Shown one piece after another: positions 12,047 through 22,578 of a stretch of DNA of 64,000 bases. Below the pieces are notes generated by a model that was not told the DNA's origin, did no database searches, and saw only the letters and a program-made list of their open reading frames with translations. This DNA is from Drosophila miranda (Eukaryota > Arthropoda > Insecta > Diptera > Drosophilidae): positions 5,167,001 to 5,231,000 of the forward strand of contig NW_022881614.1 of the NCBI RefSeq assembly GCF_003369915.1, given 5' to 3'. Made by a program: the position numbers and the translations under genes. Each line of letters opens with the position of its first letter. Positions within the stretch are counted from its first letter, which is position 1.

Positions 12047-14449
12047 TTATTTGTACTTTTCTGTATTTCTCATATTTAATTAAAAACTTCCGTTCGCTGA
12101 AACTCCAATAGCAGCAAAACAGAAACAGAAAAACAACTCCAATGAGAACAAGAACAAACTGCACTTGAATAAAAGTTTGTGTGCCTGATTTTGCGTACAA
12201 AACCCAAGGAAGAATGCTCCACTGCTGCGCTCGGCATTCATCACGCTGCAAATGGGGAGTGAGGGCAGTGGGGTGTGGCAGAATGTGGAGTGGATAGTGG
12301 CATATAGGAGTAAAGGAAAACAAAAGAGGTTGCCCAAGTCCTTAAGTTCCCAGTTGTTGCACTTCTTTTGAGAGATCTTCTGCTGTTTTCCTTCACCTGT
12401 TCTCATCATTTAAATAACCAATTGTAATAGCTACCTTCTATCCCTTGGTGATACTGTTTGCGACGTTGCCGAACTTCACATTCACACGGGCACTGGCACC
12501 GGCACCCACCCATCATCCATTCTATTTTATCCACCATCCAAATGTACACACACCAGGCAATTCATCTCTGGGGCAAGACGTGAGGCGATGCGACTGACTG
12601 TGACGCTTTTGTTTTTGTTGTTGTGTGCCGCTCAGAGACTTCTTCATTTCATTTCTTTTGGCAATCTATTTTAGTACTCATTCTTTAGCAGTTTGTTTGT
12701 TGTTTTTGCCCGCCTGCCTTTTCGCTTTTGTATTTCTTAATGGCTTCACTCCATTGCCATTTGTTGGGCGCCCGCTCCATTGTTCGGATGTATGGAGCTC
12801 CCTGTTGGCACCGCCTCGTCTGCAGAAATCTGACCATGCTTTCTTGCTGTCCGTCTGGATGTCGGGGACTGCAGCTGGCCAGTGTTGGTAAGCGCATGTC
12901 AAGACATACATATGTTGTGCATAAAAAAGCAGAGTGTCTGCTAATGAATGCACGTGCACATTGCGGTTGGGGCAGGAGGGTGGCTCCCCCCAGCAGGGCA
13001 GGGGGTAGTAGAGACCTCTGATGTAAATATATGCATACACGTTTGAAGAGTTCATTAACAGAGTTCATAGAGAGAGAGAGGACCGGGCCATTGTTGCCAA
13101 AGATTCAATGTAAAATAAAGTTGAAAAATTCGCAAAGAGAAATCTAGAGAAATTTAGTGAAAATTGTATCCTACTCAGGCCCCCTAATGCAATTCCGCCT
13201 TGAAACGTTTCCAAACGGAAACGGAAACCAGTGCAAGTACAAAAACTTTTGCTTCCTTTCGATGGGCAGCCATTTTTTAAAATTCTGCCGCTAAAATGGC
13301 GCGGACGCCGCTTCCGCTGCTGAGTGGGAGGGAGGCTTGAGTGCATTTCTGGTAACTGAATCTCCTCCCAAAACAAAATGCAGCCTGCAACAGAGCAAGA
13401 AGGAAGCGGCAGCCCAGCCGAGTCGTTGAGGTGGAGGAGAGTGCGTTCCGAAACACACGAAAGGTCATGCGACGATCCTCGTCTAAATGTCGACCTGTGC
13501 CTCAAAGTAGGTTAAAAAGCATTTTTGCAGCTACCTTGCAACCCTTGCAACCCCGTGTCCCTGTCCGTGGCCCCTCGTGCTGCTGGCTGCTGGTCAAAGC
13601 ATATACTGGAGAGCAGCGGCAGCGACAGCGACAGCCCCAGGAGGCAGCATTCCAACGAACTGAAAAAAATCAATTTTTCTGCCTTGTAAACTCGGCACAA
13701 AGTCGGAGAGCACAGAGTTCCCCAAAGGGGTGGGTGGGGCGGCTCGGGGGCGGTGGGAACGTGACTAACAACTGAGAAACTCGTGCAAAATAAATTGCAG
13801 CCTTGCACTAGAAACCCATGTCGCATAAATCCCGCACCACCACCTCCCTACCAGCCGTTGGGAACACAGAAAAACGTGTGCAACCCCAAACAACAGAGAC
13901 AGAGAGAGAGACCCAAAGAGAGAACTGCAGAGAAGAGTGCATCGGGCATGCGCTGGCTTTGGTACAGTTTTTGCAACTTCAGATATATATGGATACCGTT
14001 ACCACTGCACTGCCATGCACCCCCACTGTATGCCGGGGAGTGGACTGTGGGCCCTTGTTGATTTTGGCCCTAACTACTGGGGCGGCTGGCCATCACAAAT
14101 CATCATTCTACCAGCCAAAGCTACAGCCAGAGCCTAAGCCAAAGCCAAGGTGGATGCACACACCCAGAGTGGCTCTCTTTGGCAGCTATAATACTCCCCT
14201 GCCTCGTCTCTTCCCCCTGGTTGGTTGGTTAGTTGGGCCTACTCAATGTGTTTTGACTTAGGATTTCGCTTATGCAATCGGCTGCAGCACTGCACTGTCG
14301 TATCGTAGGGCCCTGGGTCAACAAATAAACAAAGGATATGATTTCTGACTCGATTCCGGGGTAGAACTTATGACGTATGCGTCACCTAACTGGTTGTTGT
14401 GGCAATTTTTGGTGAAAAGGAATTTCGGAGAATTTTTTGGAGGAATTTT
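12047..14449. other. Non-coding intronic sequence of EcR
   Basis: About 2.4 kb without recognisable exons. Many short frames occur on both strands, but none shows splice signals plus protein-like composition. Low-complexity patches include CA- and CAC-rich DNA near 12480-12560, GACAG/CGACAG words near 13615-13640 and GAGAGAGA near 13069-13082. It is assigned to EcR intron because it lies 5' of the common exons on the same strand. Confidence 0.45.
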
Positions 14450-14803
14450 CGCCTGGACGGCTGGCAGCGCGTTTCGTACCTGCAGCAGCTCTTTTGGTCA
14501 CGGTGGAAGGAGGAGTACATAACGTCACTGCAGCAGCGCTCAAAGTGGCGCACTGCGAAGCCTAGTTTAGCAGTCGCAGATTTGGTTCTTGTCAAGGATG
14601 AGAATCTTCCTCCCATGAAGTGGCCACTGGCGAGAGTGGTCGAGCTTTTGCCTGGACGAGATGGCGTTGCCCGAGTTGCTGTGCTGAAGAAGTCATCTGG
14701 AATCACCAAGCGCGCCGTCAACAAGCTGTGCCTGCTGCCCCTTAAAGATGCTGTTGAAAGTCAGGCTTCCAACGGGGGGAGTATGTCGGGTCAAGCAGCT
14801 TAA
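14450..14803 (+). pseudogene. BEL/Pao integrase C-terminal fragment
   Basis: From about 14456 the frame reads a typical Pao integrase C-terminal domain: GWQRVSYLQQLFWSRWKEEY, then DLVLVKDENLPPMKWPLARV, then KRAVNKLCLLPL near the end. Everything upstream of this domain is missing, so this is a 5'-truncated copy joined to intronic DNA at about 14450. It is a different family from the element at 4961-11619. Confidence 0.8.
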
Positions 14804-15229
14804 ATATTTTAAATTATTGCCAGTGGTGCGGCCCAAAGGAAATGCATTTTGGTGTTGTCGTTTCCAATGCCCCCACTGCAAAGATCATTTGCTACCGCAT
14901 ATGCGCATGCAGCGGAATTCTTTCGTCTCCTTATGTCGCAATCTCTCGGACTCGGCTTAACAGCGTCCCCGAGCAGCTCTAACGCTCTCGGGCTATCATA
15001 CGCTCTCGCTCGCGTCTAAGCTTGCTGCATAGGGTCCGGCAATTTGGCCCGTCATCCCTTGCATGGGCAGTCTTGAGCTAATCGTCGCAGCTATTAGACT
15101 AACATCCTCGCATCAATCGTTCGCCCCAATCATCCCCATATGTACATACGCGATAAGTTGGTTTACATATGCAAATAAATTGTGAATTATAAACAGCCTC
15201 TCGACTTTTATTAACTTCAAATTGCAACA
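14784..15229 (+). repeat. Probable 3' LTR of the truncated BEL/Pao copy
   Basis: It begins TGTCGGGTCAAGCAGC just after a polypurine tract (aacgggggga) and ends AAATTGCAACA; the length is about 446 bp. It includes an AATAAA signal near 15174. There is no partner LTR in the window, so the ends come from the TG..CA rule and the polypurine tract. Confidence 0.6.
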
Positions 15230-16004
15230 GTTGTTAAAAACGCTTAATAGCTTAACAGCGGGAATCAAGCCAAGATCTCAGCACTGTTTTGGGTCTCGCT
15301 GCAGCCGCCACTGCCTCTGCTCTGCTCTGAGCTTACAGTTTACTTTGGCTATGGTTTCTGCCTCTGCCTCTGCCTCAGTTTACATGGATTATGTGGGTAT
15401 GTAGTGCGCCGGCAGAGAGGAGAGCAAGCACAATAACACAATGAACTCCAAATGTGGAAGCACGCCGGAGGGGGCAGGCGGGCGAGCGGCTAACGAGATG
15501 GGTGGACTCCCGGGTTGGGTGTCTTTTGTGTTGTGCTGCCGTTTTGGCTTCCACTTTTTTTGTTGTTTTCTCCATCCATCCAATTCTGCTTTTCTGTTTC
15601 TGGTTCTGGTTCTGCTTCTGCCTTTCTTTCTTACTTCATGGCGTTCCGTTTCGCTTAGTTCTGTTGTGCTTTCCACTCTCTCGATCTCCCTCCCCCCGCC
15701 CCCTGCTCTTCACCATTCTACCTTGCGCGCTTCGGCCCTGCCCTCTTCTCCCCTTCTGCAATGCGTGAAACTGTCTTTTTATCAGTGAAAAATGAAATGT
15801 GTGTGTGTGTTTGTTTTGTATACCCTTTCAGAGGGTACAAGTGGTATACCTACAAGATTAGCTCCCCGTATGGCACTCTGCTATCATGTGGAATATGTAA
15901 ATCCGAGGGTATCAGTGCGTCTATCCACCTCTTTCTCATCGCATTCAAGGCCTCACATTGTCCAGGGGCAGATGGGGAGAGTCGTTTGGCCAGCAGCAGG
16001 TTTT
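15230..16004. other. Non-coding EcR intronic sequence
   Basis: No exon seen. It contains CTCTGC repeats near 15357-15380, TTCTGGTTCTGC-type repeats near 15590-15630 and a (GT)n run near 15797-15810. It ends at the fourth ISY-like element. Confidence 0.4.
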
Positions 16005-17121
16005 TATACCCGATACTCAAAATGAGTATTGGGGTATATTAGATTTGTGGTAAAAGTGGATGTGTGTAACGTCCAGAAGGAATCGTTTCCGACCCCATAA
16101 AGTATATATATTCTTGATCAGCATCAATAGCCGAGTCGATTGAGCCCTGTCTGTCTGTCCGTCCGTCCGTCCGTCCGTCCGTCCGTCCGTCCGTCCGTCC
16201 CCTTCAGCGCCTAGTGCTCAAAGACTATAAGAGCTAGAGCAACGATGTTTTGGATCCAGACTTCTGTGATATGTCACTGCTACTAAAATATTTCAAAACT
16301 TTGCCCCGCCCACTTCCGCCCCCACAAAGGACGAAAATCTGTGGCATCTACATTTTTAAAGATAGTATAAAACTAAAAACGCAGAATCGTAGAAGTTGAC
16401 TATATCTTCTAGAGTGCAAAATCTGAACCAGATCGTATAATTATTATAGCCAGAATCAAGAAAACAATTTCATTCTTTCTCGCTCTGTCTCTCTCTAACA
16501 CACAGGTTTCATGGTCGGTTTTGCCAATTGCAAAATATGAGTTCAAGGATCTCAGAATCTATAAGAGCCAGAGCAACCAAATTCGGTATCCACACTCCTG
16601 TGATATCGGACCTTGACCGTTTCGTGTCCAAATTTCGCCACACCCCCTTTCGCCCCCGCAAAGGACGAAAATCTGGGGCATCCACAAATCTCAGAGACTA
16701 TTAAGGCTAGAGTACACAAATTGGGTATCCGCACTTCTGTTAGATCTCACTACAAAACGTATAGCTCAGAATTTGGCCCCACCTCCTTCCGCCACCACAA
16801 GGGACGAAAATCTGTTGCATCCACAATATTGCACATTCGAGAAAACAAAAAACGCAGAATCATAGATAATGACCATATCTATCAGATTGCTGAATCTGGA
16901 TCAGATCGGATCATTTATGTAGCCAAAAGCAAGAAATCAATTTGCAGTGGCTACGCAGCGCCCGACGTCACGCTCAGACGGATTTTCTGTCTCTCTCGCA
17001 CGCACTCTTTGTCGTGTCGTTTAATATTCGCGGCGTCTGCCGGAGGAGAGCCATACTGACTAAGTATCGGGTATAACTGTAGAGTTGCGGTGTCCGCAGC
17101 AACTCACAACGTTCCACCTCG
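16005..17121 (+). mobile_element. ISY/SGM-like element, copy 4
   Basis: Full length, with the usual TATACCCGATACTC start, a long (GTCC)n run near 16158-16200 and the 3' hairpin plus AACGTTCCACCTCG end. It belongs to a second subfamily, shared with copy 5: the middle carries 'gttttgccaattgcaaaat' in place of the segment found in copies 1-3. It includes a GA-rich block on the minus strand near 16473-16498. Confidence 0.8.
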
Positions 17122-18919
17122 TTACTTTTAGACACACGATTTCCCTGATGCCACTACTATTTTCCACACACACAGAGACACACACAGAGCTGTAGTGCAG
17201 CGAAAATGCAGTCATGGTGGCGTCTCCTGCACATTTCCACGAGCCGCTGGAACAGACAAAGTTTGCCTGACGCCGTCGCTTATTTCATTTTTCTTTTCTT
17301 TGCTCCCCTCCCGCGCCAATGGAAGCTTTTCCTAGCTGTGGCCGTGAAATTGAAACGCCAGCGTCGTAACGACGCAGCGACGTGGTTTGGTTGGAGGGAA
17401 AGTAGCTGCAGTCCAGAGTCGACTCGAAGCACAAGACAGCGGGACGTATGAGCAATGATTTAAGGCCTATGTTTGTGGGAATGAAAGAGAGTGGAGTGGA
17501 GTGCAGTGCCAGAGAGTGGCTGCAGGGACGGGGGAAGGGTGGATGGCTGGACAGCGGAAAAGTGTGTTAGGCCGACAATGCACTGCGTTGCAGTCGGCTG
17601 CAGTGTGGCAGCCGGGGGGCAGATGGAAAGAGGAGCGAGGAGGCGGCGGAGACACAAGGAAAAGGAGAGGCAGGAATAGAAGCCACAGGCAGAACAAGGA
17701 TAGTTGGAAAAGCGGGAGGGGTGGAAAGCTGCGGCGCACTTCTGGCCAAGTGGCGTCTTTGCCGCTTTGCTTTCTTCTGCTTGTGCTTGTCCTTCTCCTT
17801 TTCCCCCTGCTACTTCTTTCTCCTTCTCAGACAAGTGTCTTAACCTCGTTGCGTCTTGTCTGCCATCTGCCACTGCCTCTGCCGAGCCCCCTCTTTCTAC
17901 TGTCATTGTCATTGCAGTTCCAACAACACGCCTCTTTGTCGTATCTTTTTATCCACTTATGTGCCACGGACACCCATTTACCACGCCGCCATGCACCATG
18001 CACCATGCACCACACACCGTACCCTACCACATCATCCCACACCCTGCTCTGCTGTCGTTAGTGTCTTTGTGGGAGAAACTTGCACTTGATATTCTTTTTA
18101 TCTCTCTCGCTTTTGTGTGGAACGTGACTATTTGTATAATGTATCTACGAAACGCCATTCATAGCCTCAAGCCACTCCTGCCCTCCGCCACCCTGGAGTT
18201 GAGGAGCAGCACTCTGTTCAAAACATAATCGATAATGGGGGTCGATTGGTTGGTGTTTTGACATGGCAAAATATTACATAATTCAATAGAATCCACATGG
18301 GATACACCATAGAAAGCTTTGGAAATATTTCTGGGGATTCAAGGAACTAGCATTCTTTTCGGAATAAGAAACTATCTATCCCAATGGACCAAACAGAGAA
18401 TATTACAAAAGTCCCACATAGAAGCCACTATTATTGACGATTACCTGATAGACATCTCTTGATATGCAGTAAAAATGGTCGTCTGATTAATTTGGATCAT
18501 GTCGTCGTGCAGCTGCTGCTGATGGCTCTATCTATGGGTCTCGCATCCCCATCCCCATCCCTAGCATTCCTTCCACTCCATTCCATCGCTGATTTCTGTT
18601 GACTTAAGAATTGTTTCAGCTTCGTTTCGATGGTGACTTTGAGCGACAACGTTAATTGAATTTTAAATTTTACGTTTTGTCAGAACTGGGGCTGGGCCTG
18701 GGGCTGGGGATGGGGATGGCGGACAGAGCCCCATTTCGTCACACAGATTATCGGAACTGGAGTTTTGCAAAAAAATGCAAATGTTCGGAGAACAGCGAAC
18801 GAGTAGAACTCGAAAATAACAAGAAACAACATGAAATGGAAAATTTATTTATTTGGATTTCTAATGTTTTATGGAGGGGCTTCACACCCAAGAGACTGAC
18901 AACAGAGAAGGAGAAATAG

Positions 18920-18954
<35 letters not shown>

Positions 18955-19002
18955 TCTAATGCCCCGATCTTTTCTTTTTCTCTTTCGCCCCTCCCCGGAC
19001 AG
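17122..19002. other. Non-coding EcR intron up to the common-exon splice acceptor
   Basis: No exon is recognised. It contains CATGCAC repeats near 17992-18012 and CCATCC repeats near 18547-18563. A long (GA)n tract lies 50 bp before the splice acceptor, which is ctccccggacag ending at 19002. Confidence 0.5.
18926..18952. repeat. (GA)n microsatellite next to the EcR acceptor
   Basis: About 13 uninterrupted GA units, about 50 bp upstream of the splice acceptor of the DNA-binding-domain exon. Such tracts can bind GAGA factor or CLAMP in Drosophila; binding here is an inference only. Confidence 0.9.
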
Positions 19003-19559
19003 GTCGCGATGATCTCTCGCCCTCGAGCAGCCTGAACGGATATTCGGCGAACGAGGGCTGCGATGCGAAGAAGAGCAAGAAGGGCCCGACGCCGAGGGTG
19101 CAGGAGGAGCTGTGCCTCGTGTGCGGGGACAGGGCCTCCGGCTACCACTACAATGCCCTCACCTGCGAGGGCTGCAAGGGCTTCTTCCGGCGCAGCGTCA
19201 CCAAGAGCGCCGTCTACTGCTGCAAGTTCGGGCGGGCGTGCGAGATGGACATGTACATGCGGAGGAAGTGCCAGGAGTGCCGCCTGAAGAAGTGCCTGTC
19301 GGTGGGCATGCGGCCGGAGTGCGTCGTCCCGGAGAACCAGTGCGCGATGAAGCGGCGCGAGAAGAAGGCCCAGAAGGAGAAGGACAAGATGACCACCTCG
19401 CCCAGCTCGCAGCACGGCGGCAATGGCGGCGGGGGAGGTAATAGTGTGGGCGGCGGCTCCAGCCTTGGCGGCGGCAGCGTCGGTGGTACCCACGACTACG
19501 TGAAGAAGGAGATTCTCGATCTGATGACATGCGAGGCGCCGCAGCATGCCACAATTCCG
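19003..19559 (+). CDS. EcR: EcR exon: common N-terminus, DNA-binding domain, hinge
   Basis: Begins after acceptor ggacag and reads [18 protein letters not shown], the start of the isoform-common region. The zinc fingers run from [21 protein letters not shown] to [14 protein letters not shown], with the P-box EGCKGFF intact and all eight zinc-binding cysteines present. The hinge has a glycine-rich expansion (about residues 140-163 of the exon). The donor is ccg|gtaaat. Confidence 0.95.
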
Positions 19560-19627
19560 GTAAATTGCAGCAAGCGGATCGCACCAGATTCCCTGACTGA
19601 TCTCACTCTCTCTCTCTCTTCTGGCAG

Positions 19628-19771
19628 CTACTACCTGATGATATTTTGGCCAAGTGTCAAGCGCGCAATATACCTCCACTAACGTACAATCAGTTGGCCG
19701 TTATATATAAGCTAATTTGGTATCAGGATGGCTACGAGCAGCCCTCCGAAGAGGATCTCAGGCGGATAATG
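19628..19771 (+). CDS. EcR: EcR exon: start of ligand-binding domain
   Basis: 48 codons, from [16 protein letters not shown] to EEDLRRIM. The acceptor is tctggcag and the donor atg|gtgggt. It is in phase with both neighbours. The 68-bp intron before it is typical for Drosophila. Confidence 0.95.
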
Positions 19772-19841
19772 GTGGGTATAGCCTCTACAAACCTCTCTGT
19801 AAGAAGGGGACTCTAATGGACTCCTCGTATTTGGCTTTCAG

Positions 19842-19994
19842 AGTACCCCGGATGAGAACGAGAGCCAGACGGATGTCAGCTTTCGACACATCACCGAGAT
19901 AACTATACTCACGGTTCAGTTGATCGTTGAGTTTGCTAAAGGTCTACCAGCGTTTACAAAGATACCCCAAGAGGATCAGATCACGTTACTGAAG
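19842..19994 (+). CDS. EcR: EcR exon: ligand-binding domain, second part
   Basis: 51 codons, from [19 protein letters not shown] to [10 protein letters not shown]. It holds the nuclear-receptor signature region [17 protein letters not shown]. The acceptor is ggctttcag and the donor aag|gtgagt. Confidence 0.95.
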
Positions 19995-20068
19995 GTGAGT
20001 ATACCCCCCCTCCACAGTGATTCCCGATTGAAGATCTGTAATACATCTGTAATAATCTCTGTTTAAAG

Positions 20069-21154
20069 GCCTGCTCATCGGAGGTCATGATGTTGCGCAT
20101 GGCGCGGCGCTACGATCACAATTCGGACTCGATATTCTTTGCGAATAACCGATCCTACACGCGGGACTCGTACAAAATGGCCTGAATGGCGGACAACATC
20201 GAGGACCTGCTGCACTTCTGCCGCCAGATGTTCTCGATGAAGGTGGACAACGTCGAATACGCGCTACTCACTGCCATTGTGATCTTCTCGGATCGGCCGG
20301 GCCTGGAGAAGGCCCAGCTGGTGGAGGCGATACAGAGCTACTACATCGACACGCTACGCATTTATATACTCAACCGCCACTGCGGCGACACCATGAGCCT
20401 CGTCTTCTACGCCAAGCTCCTCTCCATCCTCACCGAGCTGCGCCCCCTGGGCAACCAGAACGCCGAGATGTGCTTCTCGCTGAAGCTCAAGAACCGTAAG
20501 CTGCCCAAGTTCCTCGAGGAGATCTGGGACGTCCACGCCATCCCGCCCTCGGTGCAGTCGCATCTGCAGGCCCAGCAGGAGGAGACCGAGCGCATGGTGC
20601 GGGCGGAACGAATGCGCGGTGCCGTTGGCGGCGCGATTACCGCCGGACTGGATGCCGACTCCGCTTCCACCTCACAGGCGGCGGCTGCGGCGGCAGCCCA
20701 CCACCAGCATCAGCACCTTCCGCTGACCAATCACACGCTGCCGCAGCCGCAACCGCAGCCACTGCCCCAGCCTCTGTCTCTGCCTCTGCCTCTGCCAGTT
20801 CCCTCCGCCCCAGTCTCCATCTCTGTTCCCGCCACTGCGTCTGTTTCCGTCTCTGCAACCGGCTCTGCAACCAGCTCCGGATCCGTGTCGGCCGTGAGCA
20901 CCAGCAGCGATTACATCGGCGGCGGTGGAGGAGCCATGGGCCCCACCACTGCGGCAGCCACCTCCTCCACCAGCATCACGGCGGCGGTGCCCGCCAGCTC
21001 GACTACAGCGGCGGTGGGCAACGGCGCTGCGCCCGTCAGCATGTACGCGAACGCCCAGACGGCCATGGCACTGATGGGCGTGCCGCTGCATCCGCATCAG
21101 GAGCAGCTGATCGGCGGCGTGGCGGTCAAGTCAGAGCACTCGACGACGGCATAG
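20069..21154 (+). pseudogene. EcR: EcR last coding exon, interrupted by TGA at 20183
   Basis: Acceptor gtttaaag. It reads [18 protein letters not shown] through [11 protein letters not shown] and then TGA at 20183-20185. After the stop the same frame is open for 322 codons: [16 protein letters not shown], helix 12, and a long low-complexity F domain rich in Ala, Ser, Pro and short Pro-Gln repeats. The normal stop is TAG 21152-21154. The next codon after the TGA is ATG, but reinitiation there would give a product without a DNA-binding domain. Confidence 0.88.
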
Positions 21155-21453
21155 CCCCTGCCCCACCATCAGCAGCAGCAGCACCACCACACCATCCTGC
21201 ACGGGGTGGTGGGCGGGGTCCTGCTCGACTAGGGCCAGGAGAAGGAAAGGCAGCTGAACCACACTCTCACAGACATCCCGATGATCAGGGAGATGCCTGA
21301 TCCTGATGCCAGACGCTTGATGGAGGGATCACTGAAGGACAAGCGTAAAATGCAGCTATTTAGTCTTAAGTCTGCAAATACTAGCGATAAGGCATTATCC
21401 GTATGATATAACCGATAAACAAATTATTAACAATTACACAAATGCTAAAAAAA
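21155..21453 (+). other. EcR 3'UTR, proximal part
   Basis: Directly follows the normal EcR stop. It has CAG/CAC repeats near 21168-21195 and then AT-rich DNA. It is cut off by an inverted ISY-like insertion at 21454. Confidence 0.6.
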
Positions 21454-22578
21454 CGAGGGGGAACGTTGTGAGTTGCTGCGGAGACCGCAACTCTACATTT
21501 ATACCCGATACTTAGTCAGTATGGCTCTCCTCCGGCAGACGCCGCGAATATTAAACGACACGACAAAGAGTGCGTGCGAGAGAGACAGAAAATCCGTCTG
21601 AGCGTGACGTCGGGCGCTGCGTAGCCACTGCAAATTGATTTCTTGCTTTTGGCTACAAAAATGATCCGATCTGATCCAGATTCAGCAATCTGATAGATAT
21701 GGTCATTATCTATGATTCTGCGTTTTTTGTTTTCTCGAATGTGCAATATTGTGGATGCAACAGATTTTCGTCCCTTGTGGTGGCGGAAGGAGGTGGGGCC
21801 AAATTCTGAGCTATACGTTTTGTAGTGAGATCTAACAGAAGTGCGGATACCCAATTTTTGTACTCTAGCCTTAATAGTCTCTGAGATTTGTGGATGCCCC
21901 AGATTTTCGTCCTTTGCGGGGGCGAAAGGGGGTGTGGCGAAATTTGGACACGAAACGGTCAAGGTCCGATATCACAGGAGTGTGGATACCAAATTTGGTT
22001 GCTCTGGCTCTTATAGGTTCTGAGATCCTTGAACTCATATTTTGCAATTGGCAAAACCGACCAAGAAACCTGTGTGTTAGAGAGAGACAGAGCGAGAAAG
22101 AATGAAATTGTTTTCTTGATTCTGGCTATAATCATTATACGATCTGGTTGAGATTTTACACTCTAGAACATATAGTCATCCTCTACGATTCTGCGTTTTT
22201 GTTTTTACCGCGTCTTTAAAAATGTGGATTCCACAGATTTTCGTCCTTTGTGGGGGCGGAAGTGGGCGGAGCGAAGTTTTGAAATATTTTTGTAGCAGTG
22301 ACATATCACAGAAGTCTGGATCCAAAACATCGTTGCTCTAGCTCTTATAGTCTTTGAGCACTAGGCGCTGAAAGGGACGGACAGACGGACGGACGGACGG
22401 ACAGACAGACGAACAGACGGACAGACAGACAGACATGGCTCAATCGACTCGGCTATTGATGCTGATCAAGAATATATATACTTTATGGGGTCGGAAACGA
22501 TTCCTTCTGGACGTTACACACATCCACTTTTACCACAAATCTAATATACCCCAATACTCATTTTGAGTATCGGGTATA
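21454..22578 (-). mobile_element. ISY/SGM-like element, copy 5, inverted
   Basis: Reverse complement of the same element. The 3' terminus (CGAGGGGGAACGTTGTGAGTTG as read on +) is at 21454 and the 5' terminus (GAGTATCGGGTATA) ends at 22578. It belongs to the copy-4 subfamily and looks very close to copy 4. A GACG/GACA microsatellite lies near 22375-22432. It sits about 300 bp after the EcR stop, so it would be transcribed antisense within the EcR 3'UTR. A GA-rich block, AGAGACAGAGCGAGAAAGAA, lies near 22083-22102. Confidence 0.8.

Larger units (their letters stand above)
19003..21154 (+). pseudogene. EcR: Ecdysone receptor (EcR), common exons, with a premature stop
   Basis: EcR is the ligand-binding half of the EcR/USP nuclear receptor that mediates 20-hydroxyecdysone signalling in the nucleus. 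Four exons are seen: 19003-19559, 19628-19771, 19842-19994 and 20069-21154, with consistent phases and GT-AG borders. They encode the 36 residues shared by all isoforms, the two C4 zinc fingers, the hinge, the ligand-binding domain and a long Ala/Ser/Pro/Gln-rich F domain ending VKSEHSTTA. The A- and B1-specific first exons are not in the window. At 20183-20185 a TGA replaces the glycine codon expected in the conserved KMAGMAD segment; everything else reads as coding. Truncation there would remove the later ligand-binding helices, including helix 12 ([11 protein letters not shown]). The clean remainder suggests a recent loss, or a base error. Confidence 0.85.

Noticed and set aside
17460-18228. 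Several 150-190-codon frames on both strands in the EcR intron
   Set aside because: Low-complexity Ser/Pro/Leu or Arg/Gly translations of CT-rich DNA without splice signals or family motifs; they overlap each other in many frames.
18882-19679. 265-codon open frame on the minus strand opposite the EcR DNA-binding exon
   Set aside because: Shadow of GC-rich EcR codons. Its Leu/Ala/His-rich and SLSLSLSL segments mirror the (GA)n and glycine-rich hinge; no splice or promoter support.
20183-20185. Programmed stop readthrough or selenocysteine in EcR
   Set aside because: The codon after TGA is ATG, not the leaky CTA context, and the position encodes a conserved glycine in nuclear receptors. A simple mutation or base error is more likely.
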